From: Periconia sp. R9002
Lineage: Eukaryota > Ascomycota > Dothideomycetes > Pleosporales > Periconiaceae
Direction: 5' to 3'
NCBI GenBank assembly: GCA_023627715.1
Contig: JAMAHW010000017.1
Location: 124,001 to 188,000, forward strand
Length of the DNA: 64,000 nucleotides
Part shown: positions 42,026-52,371 of the stretch, piece after piece
Layout: every line of letters starts with the position of its first letter
Position numbering within the stretch: position 1 is the stretch's first letter
Position numbers and translations under genes: made by a program
Notes under the pieces: generated by a model
The model's database searches: none
Seen by the model: only the letters and a program-made list of their open reading frames with translations
What the model was told of the DNA's origin: nothing

Positions 42026-43021
42026 CTAGTAACTCAAAACCACCAGCTTTCCATTGGCTTCATTTGCTTCCATCATCTTATGTGCTTTCTGTATCTCATC
42101 AAATCGGAAAACTTTGGACGGCTTCACTTCCAACTCTCGACTAGCTACCAGCTTCAAAATTTTCTGGAACGGCACCTCAGAGAGTGGGAAAGCGTCGTTT
42201 CCGATACTAAAGCTTCCGAAAAAACTCAGGTGGACACCACTAACCATCTGCAGCAACGGATTGAAGTCATGGATCGGATCAAGTCCTCCTACAAAGCCAG
42301 CAAGACAAAGACGACCACCTCGGCGCACAAGATTGAGAGACTTCAGCAACGTGGTATTTCCAATAAGTTCAAGCACAGCGTCAAACTTGGTTTCTTCGCG
42401 TAGGTTCAGACGTTCTGCGAGATCAGAGCTTTCCAGCTCGACGGCTTCAGCACCGGCCTCGAAAAGCTGAGAATACCGTGCAGGGTTTCTAGTCGTTCCT
42501 GTGACACGGGCTCCAAAATAGGCTGCTAATCGAACCGCCGCTTGCCCCAGCGCGCTTGTAGCACCCCTCACTAGCAATGTCTGTCCCTTCTTCAGCTCCA
42601 GATTTCCAAACAGACACAGCCAAGCTGTTGCATAAGTCTCCGGTATAGCAGCAACCTGCTCCCATGGCAAGCATAGATCACCTTCACTCTCGGCTAGCGT
42701 GGCGACATTCTGAACGGGCACCACAGTGTACTCGGCGTAAGAGCCATTAATGGTGCGACCCAAACCTCCCATCAAAGCAGCCACTGCGGTGCCAACACGG
42801 AAGGAGTTATCTGGACATTCTTCGACGATGCCGACGCACTCAATTCCAATTATGGGCATTGACTCGGCCCACTCTCCGCGGCGCATGTACATCTCTGCGC
42901 GGTTGAGGCCAAATGCTTTGATTCGAATAAGGACTTGGCCTGGTTGGGGAACTGGTTTAGGGACGTCTTTGATGATTAGGTTGGATGGGGGACCAAAAGT
43001 ATCGACGACAATGGCTTTCAT
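42026..43021 (-). CDS. MDR-superfamily NADPH quinone oxidoreductase
   Basis: Single exon, 331 aa. GroES-like N-terminal domain (KPVPQPGQVLIRIKAFGLNR then AEMYMRRGEW) without the Cys/His ligands of the catalytic-zinc alcohol dehydrogenases. The Rossmann domain has LLVRGATSALGQAAVRLAAY and FDAVLELIGNTTLLKSL. This fits quinone reductase/zeta-crystallin-like enzymes that reduce quinones or enones with NADPH. It is convergent with the transcription-factor-domain gene, with only 20 nt between stop codons, so their mRNAs must overlap at the 3' ends. The long antisense frame (42054-42470) is a shadow. Confidence 0.92.
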   Translation of the reverse strand: MKAIVVDTFGPPSNLIIKDVPKPVPQPGQVLIRIKAFGLNRAEMYMRRGEWAESMPIIGIECVGIVEECPDNSFRVGTAVAALMGGLGRTINGSYAEYTVVPVQNVATLAESEGDLCLPWEQVAAIPETYATAWLCLFGNLELKKGQTLLVRGATSALGQAAVRLAAYFGARVTGTTRNPARYSQLFEAGAEAVELESSDLAERLNLREETKFDAVLELIGNTTLLKSLNLVRRGGRLCLAGFVGGLDPIHDFNPLLQMVSGVHLSFFGSFSIGNDAFPLSEVPFQKILKLVASRELEVKPSKVFRFDEIQKAHKMMEANEANGKLVVLSY

Positions 43022-44089
43022 GTTTGTCGAGTGGTTGTTCAGTAGTAGATGTAAATAAGATCAATCTGATTTTGGGGAAAATATGGTTGAGAAGAAGTTA
43101 GGAAGGGTCTGAAGTTTGAAAGAAATTCAGGCGAGTTTGATGTACGTATTTATACTTTCATATGAGGTGTCTAGGGTCTCAAAACGCGGAATTATATCTG
43201 AACACTGTATCTGTCTGGGGCTTGAGGATGTGTGTTTTGATTCGTCAAGATTGATTATGCATATATGATCGGTCAATACGACGCGAGTGCGTTGCCTAAA
43301 TCAGGATTAGTGGCGCTGGCTCTATAGCTCATAACCACTAGGGAACATTCGAAGAAGACTTTGTTAAGGCTGATACTGCATATGTATTTATCAGCAGATC
43401 AAATGAATGTTTTCCGTAAGCTGTAGACACTCCGGCATTTCCAAGGAGGTACAAAGCTCTTTTGTGAAAAGATCTAGTCGATTTGCGAGAATCACAATGT
43501 ACTTTTGAGTATCTTGAGCCCTGCCCAATGTCCTTCAGGTCAAAATGGGCGTCTTGCCAAGTTTGATTTATTCAATCTTGGCACAATCGGTCCATCATTG
43601 CTCCATTTGCCGTCCGGCTAACACCTTCCCGGGATAGCCTTTATGATATCTCCACCAACTAGTACCGAATTCCCTCACACCCCGGTGTGGAAATAGCCTA
43701 CACTCACAATACTTACTACTTTATATAATATACGTAAAGCACCTCTCCCTCCTAAGATTACAACTTTTTTAGGCGGAAGTAGGATACTAGGAAAGTATTT
43801 CTATTAATAAACTTTACTCTTCTTTGTCTTATTTTACTTGTTCAAGATATAGGGTTTCTTAGATAGATATACTACAGGTCTTTCTGTGAGTGTGGGATAC
43901 ATTGGCACTCGCGCGCCAGGATCACTTGGGTAATAAATCCGTATTCCCCGCAAAATACCCCAACCTTTAACCCGGATGTCGACTGAATACCCATGATCAG
44001 CCCATTCTAAAGCCATAAAGTCGTCCACGCCGCCCAAGTTCGCATTTTGGATGTATTCTCAATTTTAATGCCTGTCAGATTTCGACAAA
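43022..44089. other. Intergenic, MDR promoter and GH92 promoter, with one repeat copy
   Basis: About 1.07 kb between divergent genes. It contains an AT-rich repeat (43684-43830) that is the reverse complement of 49564-49735. No RNA gene seen. Confidence 0.55.
43684..43830 (-). mobile_element. Inverted-orientation copy of the 49564-49735 MITE-like element
   Basis: GGTGTGGAAATAGCC, TTACTACTTTATATA, GCACCTCTCCCTCCT and AAGTAGGATACTAGGAAAGT match, in order, the reverse complement of the copy at 49564. The far end is unclear, so the right boundary is approximate. Confidence 0.65.
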
Positions 44090-46765
44090 ATGCGCCTAAA
44101 TATCCCTTGGTGGTGTACAATACCTATATTAACGTACGCTGCTGAAACGAATGATTACACACAATACGTTGATCTATTCATCGGGACAGAAGGACCAATT
44201 CGTGGAAGTGCGTACAGCAGTGGCAATGTGTTTCCGGGAGCCACACTGCCATTCGGCGCTGTGAAGGTGGGGATTGACACCACAAGGTATTATACTAACT
44301 CCAATAACCCCTTCATAGGCTGACATTTGAATCTCGCGTCATAGATGGGACACATCATTTGCTGCTAATGCAGGCTATACGCCGGATGGGAACGTGACAG
44401 CTATTACAATGCTTCATCAGAGTGGAACAGGCGGAGCTCCGACGGTAAGTTCTCTTGGTCCGGGCCCAGATTGAGTGTCGTTGTGGGGCCTTGATCACCC
44501 AGTGCATCAATCCAAGTTGAATGAAACTAACTTTGTATCCACGAAATGTAGTACGGCATAGTGCCTCAAATGCCCCTGACAAGCTTGGAAGGAGTCGATA
44601 TAATGGATAATCTGACGTATATGCAACCACGGATAGGACCCGATGTCGCAAACGTTGGTTATTACAAGACAAGTCTTCAGAGTGGCGTGGTAGCCGAGAT
44701 GAGTGCAACTCATCACGCTGGGATCATGAAATACACCTACCCTGCTCATGATTCCAAGCATATTTTGGTTGATCTTAGCCATATCATCCCTTCTAAAGGC
44801 AAGAGGGAACAGTGGTACAGCAATGGAGTTTTGGAACGAAGTGAGACGGGGGATCAATACACTGGTTATGGTGTCTGGAGAGAAGGCTGGACCGGTGGAG
44901 GAGACTATCGAGTCTACTTTTGCGGACACTTCGACACGTCTCCTGCTACAGCCAAATTCTTCTCTGGGCCTGCCACTGATCCTTATTGGCCAAACGCGAC
45001 TTTCACGTCGACCACCTTCAGTGACTCAACGTACATGAGTGGTGGTACTGTGGGGTATCAGTACGCCAATCGTGTAGGTGCGCTCTTTGAATTCCCTTCC
45101 AATGCCACCACTGTGGTATCGAAAGTCGGTATATCGTGGATATCGGCAGAGAAAGCGTGTGCGTTTCTTGAAGATGAGATTCCGCACTGGGATCTCGAGA
45201 AGACCGTAGCGGAAGCGAAGACAGCATGGAACACAGAAGTTCTATCCAAAATAGAGATAAATTCCGACAACGCCACTGAGAAAACCATGTTCTACACCGC
45301 CCTATACCATGGTCATCTTCTTCCATCCGACAGAACCGGCGAAAATCCAAACTGGAATTCCAGTGAGCCTTACTATGACGACTTCTACACGCTTTGGGAC
45401 ACATTTAGATGTTTACATAGCCTACATACACTAATTGTACGTTGAACTCCAGGCACAGAGTCAGTTGTTACCGAGACACCACATAGTGTGGCGTATTGAG
45501 ACACTAATAATGTACTGTAACCATCTTAGTTACATTTAACTAACTTTGTATCCGCGATATAGGTACCGCAAAGAATGGTGGATATCATCAGATCTATGAT
45601 CGACATCTGGAGGCACGAACGATTCATGCCCGAAGGTCGAGCACACAATCACAACGGCCGTGTGCAGGGAGGCAGCAACTCCGACAACGTGCTTGCGGAT
45701 GCCTATGTCAAAGGTCTTCCAGGAATCAACTGGAAGGATGGGTATGCGGCCATGAAGACCAACGCCGAGCTCGTCCCCTACAACAACTTCGATTTCGAAG
45801 ACCCATCTGGCAGCACCAAAGAGGGACGGGGCGCTCTGGAAGACTGGAAAAAGTACGGATTTGTGACTCCCTCTTTTGGACGCAGTCTAAGCAAGACTGT
45901 TGAATATTCGCTCAATGACTGGTCCCTTTCTCAGGTTGCACGCGGCGAAGCTCCTCAGGATGTTTCTCTTTATTTAAATCGATCGCAAGGCTGGAAAAAT
46001 CTCTGGGATCCCAACCTTACCTCGCTAAATTTTACTGGATTCTTGGCTCCTACATATGCCAACGGCTCGCATTCACCCCAGAATCCTCTTTCATGTGGCG
46101 CCTGTGACTGGCTTGCCATTGCCTATGAAGGCGTACCGTGGGAATACTCCTGGACGATACCGTTTGATATGGTTACGCTTATTGAGATGATGGGTGGGCC
46201 AGCATCTACTGAGCGTCGTCTCGATGCTATGTTTATTCCGGGTCTATCTAATTCAGACGCAGGCGGCAACAGTGCTGGCACGATGATATTCAACCCGGGC
46301 AATGAACCCAGTTTTATGACGCCTTTTCTGTATAATTATCTGTCCCGCCGGCAGTGGAAGAGTGTGGCCATGGCACGTAATATTACAGACGCATTTTACG
46401 GTAGCGATGCAAGCGGATTGCCCGGTAATGACGACGCGGGAGCTTTGAGTAGTTGGCTCATCTGGACGTGGCTAGGACTCTATCCCGTTGTCACACAACC
46501 CGTGTATCTCTTGCTAAGTCCCCGATTTGATGACATTACTATGAATGTGGGGAACAGCACGTTGAGAATCACCGCAGACAGAAAGGGTGGGAAGGGGATA
46601 TTTGTGCAGAGCGTAAAAGTAAATAATAATACGTGGTACAGGGCATGGGTGCTGCACGAGGACCTAGTTCGGGAGGGAGGGGCTACCATTGAGTTCATTT
46701 TGGGTGAGGAAAAGACTGAATGGGACACGGGCGATTCACCACCCAGCCCAGGCAGAATTGCATAA
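44090..46765 (+). CDS. Secreted GH92 alpha-mannosidase, with one full and one partial introner-like intron
   Basis: Exons 44090..44286, 44345..44444, 44552..45436, 45563..46765; 794 aa. Short signal peptide (LNIPWWCTIPILTYAAE). GH92 features: YVDLFIGTEGPIRGSAYSSG, NVFPGATLPFGAVKVGIDTT, FYTALYHGHLLPS, YYDDFYTLWDTFRCLHSLHT, VQGGSNSDNVLADAYVKGLP, and GLPGNDDAGALSSWLIWTWL then GLYPV. GH92 enzymes are calcium-dependent exo-alpha-mannosidases, mostly alpha-1,2, acting on N-glycan or fungal mannan; linkage here is inferred. Many sequons suggest a glycosylated extracellular enzyme. Intron 3 (45437-45562) is a full ILE in phase 0; intron 2 (44445-44551) ends with the ILE tail only. The joins LHTLI|VPQRMVDIIRS and GGAPT|YGIVPQMPL restore conserved blocks. 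Confidence 0.93.
44445..44551 (+). repeat. Partial/old introner-like intron in GH92
   Basis: The 107-nt intron ends AAACTAACTTTGTATCCACG AAATGTAG, matching the ILE tail CTAACTTTGTATCCGCGATATAG of the intron 885 nt downstream. The 5' two thirds do not match, so it is either a decayed copy or a chimera. Confidence 0.6.
45437..45562 (+). repeat. Introner-like element copy, active as an intron of GH92
   Basis: 126 nt, GTACGTTGAACTCCAGGCAC...CTAACTTTGTATCCGCGATA TAG. It is flanked by GTAC on both sides: GTAC forms the donor, and GTAC directly follows the terminal AG. This may be a 4-nt target duplication. Confidence 0.92.
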
Positions 46766-47606
46766 ATGCAAAGTAAAACCGCGAATAACTGTTTTTTTCA
46801 GCGGACGGGATCGTTCTCACGGCAAACTGAATCTCTGAAAGGACTGCAGCTCGCTATATAATGCTTATCCTTCCTACCTGTGTCGATACCCCGGGTAGCG
46901 ATATTCTGTGAGGATCAAATTCAATTTCATAATGCTTATCCCATACAACCAAAGATTATGAGGAAATTAATACCTGTCTGCATGAACTACGTTCTATCGC
47001 ATGCATGTGTTCAAGTTGTAATACTATGCCGAAAACGGAAAGTTTTCCTCACAACATCGAATTACGGAGTTACATAAATTAACTCCATTTCGTGCTAATG
47101 TATATACTAGTCCTAAGAAGGAAATCTCTTCTACGTTGAGCCAGACTAGGTAGGTATTACGTTGCCAATCTCCTATCTTGCAAGTAATGACGACCTCTAG
47201 GGTTGTCCCGGAGTCATAACCACTAGTTCTATTGGCTCTGGTTCGTCTTTCTACCATGTATTGCACAGCATGTGCTCGAATAACAGACGGAAAAGGCCCA
47301 CTTTCGCCGAAAGAGCAAAAGAGCTGAAACGTAGAAAAACCTCTTCATGGTATTTCAAAGCATTTCATAATGACCATAGAAATTTTATTTATACTATTCT
47401 AATGCTTTCAAATCCAATCTGAGCCGGGATCACCTTCCGTCGAGTGCTGCATGGCAATGGTGGCATCTACTTAAAGCCTCAAGACGCTGCACATTATATA
47501 TCTCGCCATAGCAGCAACTTTTCATCGCTCCGGATTACTTGCCCATTATACATTCTCATTTCACATAGCCTCTTTTACTGCATTGACTCCCGGAATCGTT
47601 CACAAC
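46766..47606. other. Intergenic, GH92 3' region and SDR promoter
   Basis: 841 nt. A short element bounded by 13-nt direct repeats lies at 46871-46928. The rest is AT-rich without recognised features. Confidence 0.5.
46871..46928 (+). mobile_element. 58-nt short element with perfect 13-nt flanking repeat
   Basis: ATAATGCTTATCC at 46858-46870 is repeated at 46929-46941. Between them, CTGTGTCGATACCCCGGGTA and ATTCTGTGAGGATCAAATTC match the 62-nt element at 31761. Both copies lie just beyond the stop codon of the upstream gene. Confidence 0.6.
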
Positions 47607-48612
47607 ATGGATCTTAATGCCTTTACCCTTCCATTTCAACTCACGAAGTCGCTTCGCCGCGAGGTGTATCCTTCCATCGACCCTAAGAACCCAGAACTCA
47701 GCGCCAAGGGTAAGACTATCCTGATTACGGGCGCTACTGGCGGCTTGGGAGGTGTAGGTTCACCAAAAACCCCATTCCTGGACAATGCTGACCCTCTTTA
47801 GGAAGTAGCTCGGGCTTGGGCTACCGCTGGTGCTAAGGCTATCGTGCTTGTGGGACGTAACAAGGCCCTGTTAGAAGAGCCTGCCAGCGCTGTTACTTCT
47901 ATCAGTCCTTCGACCAAAGTGTTAAGCCTCACTGCGGACCTGACCAACGAGACGGAGGTGGAAAACCTTTTCAAGACGTCAACCGCTGAGCTGGGTACTA
48001 TTGATGTCGTACTTCATGCGGCTGGTAGCCTGGCCGGTGGGCCTGCTGGCGACCTTGACCCTAAAACTTGGTTTAGAGACTTCGAGGTGAACGTCAAAGG
48101 ATCGTATATCCTGGCTCACTATTACCTCAAGGCTGTTGAATCTGGAACTCTGATCATCCTCGGGACTCTCGGTGCATCCTTCACAGCTCCCGGGATGAGC
48201 GCCTACTCCAGCAGTAAAATGGCGTTGTTGAAGTTGGCGGAGTATCTCGATGCCGAGAAGCCAAACCTCCGTGTCTTCACGGTGCACCCGGGTATCGTCG
48301 CAGCGACTGAAACGAATCGCGGCATGGTTGTTGATCAGCTCACACCATTCGCTCTTGATAAAGGCATTCAGACCGGTGGATTGTCATTGTATCTTGTTCA
48401 GCCAAAAGCTGACTATCTCAAAGGCTCATTCCTTAGCGTGAACTGTGGGTGACCCGTTCGACTCAATAGCTGCTAGAAACATGTGCTAATATGAAACAGG
48501 GGATGTCGATGAGATGGAGGAACACAAGCAAGAGATCACCGAGAAAAAATTGCTTAAACTCGGCTTCTTGGGTGCGAAGCTTGGCCCAGAGGGTCATCCA
48601 TGGTCAGCATGA
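47607..48612 (+). CDS. Short-chain dehydrogenase/reductase
   Basis: Exons 47607..47753, 47802..48444, 48500..48612 (introns of 48 and 55 nt); 300 aa. Nucleotide-binding motif ILITGATGGLGGEVARAW, restored across intron 1. Then LTADLTNETEVENLF, VVLHAAGS (NAG-like), an upstream Ser region GTLGASFTAPG, and the catalytic SAYSSSKMAL (Tyr-x-x-x-Lys). The C-terminus LSVNWDVDEMEEHK is restored by intron 2. A classical SDR of the fungal type, NAD(P)-dependent, substrate unknown. An upstream in-frame start at 47583 is possible but adds only eight residues. Neighbours are CAZymes, so no pathway link is evident. Confidence 0.87.
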
Positions 48613-49164
48613 CTCGATTCCACTGCTGACACTAAGAGCACTATCACTGGGGCCGCTAAGAATAGAGATCCTTGGTGGAAGATTCTAATCTGCTGGAAAT
48701 GAGAACTGTAGCACATGGATATGTGTAGAGAAATATGAGGGCTTCAGCCATTCAATTATGGGTCACGAGATCTTTTGTGTCCTTTTCGGTGGCTTCAGAC
48801 AAATGTATTTCAATGTCAATCTCATTATCGCATCTTTCAACGCAATAATAGAGCAATGCCCAAAGTCTGACTTTTATATACTTCTCTCTTCATGCACAGT
48901 ACGCTAAGCTGATAAGTATAAATGCTACACACGTCGATGCTTTTGTCACGCACTTGTGATATTCTACAATATCTGCGCAAACTGTTTCCCCCAGCAATGT
49001 TCTCCCCATCAGGCATATTGATAAGCCGGGTTGATGCGAGAGTAGAATTAGGTTTACGGGAGGAAGTGTTGCTTGTCCAATAGGTCCTCTGATTGGGGGC
49101 CATCTTGTGGAGCTTCGATGTGGAAGGACTTATTTGCACGCGCAGCTCTTTACGGCAAGTATAG

Positions 49165-49451
49165 ATGCTTCCCACATATTATAGGATCACCCTAGACCTC
49201 TAAAAAAAGTGAAAATGGCCTATTTTTTAATACATCTATTAGGAGGAAATAGGGCCTAATCCACCTATAGCTAATAAGGATATTCACCTAAGTTATAATA
49301 TCATCTATAATATTAATTTACTAGTAAGTATACTAGCTTATCTATTATATATCCTTAAATATATCAGCCGAGGATCTATATTATAGAGAAATAGATGCTT
49401 TTTCAACTTTTTTTAGAGGTCTAGGGTGGCCCTATAATATGTGGGAAGCAT
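49165..49451. mobile_element. MITE-like element with 46-bp terminal inverted repeats
   Basis: 287 nt. Left arm 49165-49210 (ATGCTTCCCACATATTATAG...CTAGACCTCTAAAAAAAGT) and the reverse complement of 49406-49451 match at 44 of 46 positions. The interior is AT-rich and non-coding. The flanks are TA-rich, so the target duplication is unclear. Confidence 0.85.
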
Positions 49452-49563
49452 TATATTATGCCTGTGGGATATGTTTTCCCGGTAGCATCTCACTAATTCT
49501 GAAAGCTAACTGCTGTTTGCATTGTTTCTTGAAGGCTTTGCAGTGTTAGTGAAGTAGACTCAC

Positions 49564-49735
49564 GGGTGTTAGAATATCCCGCATTTACAAAACATTATGA
49601 GTAAAAATGTTCTATATAAACACTCTCCTAGTATCCTACTTACTTCTAATAGATTTATAATAACAGGAGGGATAGGTGCTTAAAGTATTGTATATAAAGT
49701 AGTGAGTGTTATAAATGCGGGCTATTTCCACACCT
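49564..49735 (+). mobile_element. MITE-like element, second family
   Basis: The ends GGGTGTTAGAATATCCCGCA and (reverse complement of right end) AGGTGTGGAAATAGCCCGCA form imperfect inverted repeats of about 27 nt. It is related in reverse orientation to 43684-43830. Non-coding. Confidence 0.7.
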
Positions 49736-50063
49736 GGATGGTAGACTAAAGATGAGAATGTGTACCAGGCTCGTAATCAGCCGGTGCCTGTCGTGACAAG
49801 GCTTGTGATTCGACGCTCATTGTTACCCCGCGCGCGATGGAAGTCTTCCAAATCCTATTAATACCCTTTGTAGCATGTCAAGGCCCTTTTCCGAATTTTG
49901 AGATGGTTATAGACGTCATGGCGGTACTTCCGAGGGTGGCAAGGGTTGGGAAGCATGGAAATGATAGCGCCAACCTTGAACGCATATAAAGATGTGTTGA
50001 CCATATTCATAAACCGTATGAAGCAGATCAATTCACCAACAAAAATTCTGCAAAGAGTTCAGA

Positions 50064-51908
50064 ATGGGCTCATTCGTACTTAGCGCGCTGTTTGCAGCTG
50101 CGACCCTGCTTGTACCCAGCACAGCACAGAATGTTTCTACGTTCACTAACCCAATTATCCCGGGATTTCATCCAGATCCTACCTGTACCTTCGTCGCCGA
50201 ATTGAACGGCACCTTTTTCTGCACATTTTCTAGTTTCCTTACCTTTCCCGGACTTCCCATCGTAGCAAGTCGCGATCTGGTGAATTGGAAACATATTTCC
50301 AACGCGCTCAGCCGTCCCGAGCAATTACCAGCGCTAGCTTTCCTTCCTCGGGGTGCAACGAGCGGGATTTATGCTCCGACCTTACGTTACCGAGACGGAA
50401 CTTTCTACATTCTTACGACACTGGCGGATCAGTCTCTCTACCCGACCAATTACACCAAATGGGACAATTTCATCATAAAGAGCACCGATCCGTACACTTC
50501 ATCGTCGTGGTCTGATCCAATCCATTTTGACTTCCCCGGAATCGATCCTTCTCCATTCTGGGATGATGATGGTGACGGCCAGGTCCATATCCAGGGTTCC
50601 TTCGACGGAAAAAGCATCCTGCAGGCTCCCATTGATCTCGAAACAGGCGAGATATTGGGACCGCTTCTAGATATCTGGAACGGTACAGGCCTGCCATCTC
50701 CTGAAGCTCCGCACCTGTACAAGAAAGATGGCTGGTACTATTTACTTACCGCAGAGGGCGGTACTCGAGAGCGTCACCGAGCTAATATGGCTCGGTCGCG
50801 GAACCTTTATGGGCCTTATGAAGGTGCACCAGCGAACCCGCTCCTAAGTGGCTACCTCAGTCATTCCTATTTCCAAGCAGTCGGTCACGCCGACATATTC
50901 CCTGATTCCCAGGGCAACTTTTGGGCTATTGCTTTGGCTATCCGAGCTGGATATCCCTATAACTTTGACCCGTACAACTCCATCTTCCCGATGGGTCGAG
51001 AAGGTGTGCTGACTCCTGTGCATTGGCCGACGAATGAGTTTCCCACGTTCCAAAATGTTTCAGGCACAATGAGTGGAGGTTTCACGCTCCCTGCTTCGAG
51101 TCCGGCGACCCTGCCAATTAGGGGTGAAGGCTACTCACCTAGCGGCGACGACAGCATTGACTTTGAATCAGGGAGCACGCTTCCTCCACACTTATTTCAC
51201 TGGCGGCTACCGGTGAGCAAAAACTACGCCATCTCACCTACCGGAGACGCCAACTTTGATAGAACCAACTCGCTGATGCTGCGTTCTTCGGTACTCAACT
51301 TGACGGCTTTTGATGCCGACTCAACGCGAGGTCGCGGACAAACATTCCTTGCGCGCAAACAAGCGCATTCGCGCTTCCGATACAGCGTGGATATATCGTG
51401 GGCGGGTCTTACTCGCTTGGAGAACGAAGTCGGTGTATCTGCATTGCAGGATCAGGCGCAACATTTCGACTTGGGCATTGTGATGCTACCCTCCTCACAG
51501 AATGGAACTGATCTCGAACCGCATCTACGCTTTCGGGGAATTAGCACTTCCACTTACCGTCTTCCAGAGCGGTTCAAATATGTTGACGAAGCGACGCCTT
51601 TTACAAATGCGATGAAAAATGCATCGAAAATGCGATTGCAGATCGAAGCTCTCAACACTACACATTATGCTTTCTCCGCTGGTCCTGTTGCTGATGAGAA
51701 TGTGGATGTTAAAATGGAGGTGCTAGGATATGCCGGGGGGCAGAATCTCATTCCCTATTACTCTGGTGTGGTTGTGGGCGTTTACGCAACTAGTAATGGG
51801 AAGTACGGCGAAGGAGCCTTCATGGCCTATGTCTCGAGGTGGCGATATACAGGGCTTGAGCAGATTATCACCTTTCCAGAAACCCAAGGGCCGGTGGTTT
51901 GGGATTAA
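50064..51908 (+). CDS. Secreted GH43 glycosidase (beta-xylosidase/alpha-arabinofuranosidase type)
   Basis: Single exon, 614 aa. Signal peptide residues 1-22 (MGSFVLSALFAAATLLVPST AQ). The five-bladed propeller of GH43 is clear: NPIIPGFHPDPTC with the general-base Asp, SGIYAPTLRYRDGTFYI, GIDPSPFWDDDGDGQVHIQG with the second Asp, and SPEAPHLYKKDGWYYLL with the general-acid Glu. Residues ~350-600 are a beta-sandwich like the GH43 C-terminal domain of large beta-xylosidases. Family enzymes release xylose or arabinose from hemicellulose; the subfamily specificity is not readable. At least ten sequons suggest heavy glycosylation. It has no introns although the neighbouring GH92 has three. Confidence 0.93.
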   Translation: MGSFVLSALFAAATLLVPSTAQNVSTFTNPIIPGFHPDPTCTFVAELNGTFFCTFSSFLTFPGLPIVASRDLVNWKHISNALSRPEQLPALAFLPRGATSGIYAPTLRYRDGTFYILTTLADQSLYPTNYTKWDNFIIKSTDPYTSSSWSDPIHFDFPGIDPSPFWDDDGDGQVHIQGSFDGKSILQAPIDLETGEILGPLLDIWNGTGLPSPEAPHLYKKDGWYYLLTAEGGTRERHRANMARSRNLYGPYEGAPANPLLSGYLSHSYFQAVGHADIFPDSQGNFWAIALAIRAGYPYNFDPYNSIFPMGREGVLTPVHWPTNEFPTFQNVSGTMSGGFTLPASSPATLPIRGEGYSPSGDDSIDFESGSTLPPHLFHWRLPVSKNYAISPTGDANFDRTNSLMLRSSVLNLTAFDADSTRGRGQTFLARKQAHSRFRYSVDISWAGLTRLENEVGVSALQDQAQHFDLGIVMLPSSQNGTDLEPHLRFRGISTSTYRLPERFKYVDEATPFTNAMKNASKMRLQIEALNTTHYAFSAGPVADENVDVKMEVLGYAGGQNLIPYYSGVVVGVYATSNGKYGEGAFMAYVSRWRYTGLEQIITFPETQGPVVWD

Positions 51909-51947
51909 CGCTTTTTTCATGTGTAGGAATTTATAGGTTTGCCACAA

Positions 51948-52001
51948 GTGTTGATACCGTGACTGATTTCACCAATCAATTGCGACGAAGAAGACACTTT
52001 G
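51948..52001 (+). mobile_element. 54-nt short element with perfect 15-nt target duplication
   Basis: ATAGGTTTGCCACAA occurs at 51933-51947 and 52002-52016. The enclosed 54 nt read GTGTTGATACCGTGACTGAT TTCACCAATCAATTGCGACG AAGAAGACACTTTG. The last 33 nt equal the shorter copies, so the short form looks 5'-truncated. Confidence 0.75.
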
Positions 52002-52245
52002 ATAGGTTTGCCACAAAAATGAACAAAACACGGTTAGGGGTGAAGACGTATGGGAAACAAGATTCATAATTCCCGGAATATACAAGAAAAATCAATGACA
52101 TGAACTTGGGTGAGATTCTGCCTAGTTCTATCGTTATGCTCTATTGCACTAAGAAAAATCTTCTTCGCAATCACAATATATAACGTTATGGCATCGAGAC
52201 AGCATAACGTTATAACGTTATAACATAATTTCAAACTTAATATTA

Positions 52246-52371
52246 GTGTTTTAAGCTCTAGGTATAGAGTTGTTTATTATCAAGACACCACGTAGCATAG
52301 TATATCAAGACATTCTTTACTTATTGTGTCACCCCTAGTTAAGTTGAGCTGACTTTGTACCCACGATATAG
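52246..52371 (+). repeat. Full-length introner-like element outside any recognised gene
   Basis: 126 nt, GTGTTTTAAGCTCTAGGTAT AGAGT...GAGCTGACTTTGTACCCACG ATATAG. It is flanked by GTGT on both sides (its own first four bases and the four bases after AG). Neither flank reads as coding sequence. Closest to the P450 copy at 25155. Confidence 0.85.

Larger units (their letters stand above)
48613..50063. other. Gene-free, repeat-bearing AT-rich region
   Basis: About 1.45 kb with two MITE-like elements (49165-49451 and 49564-49735). No coding sequence credible. The last ~300 nt should hold the GH43 promoter. Confidence 0.6.

Noticed and set aside
52140..52170. Possible reverse copy of the short element (TTGCGAAGAAGA on the minus strand)
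   Set aside because: Only about 12-15 nt match; too short to separate from chance.
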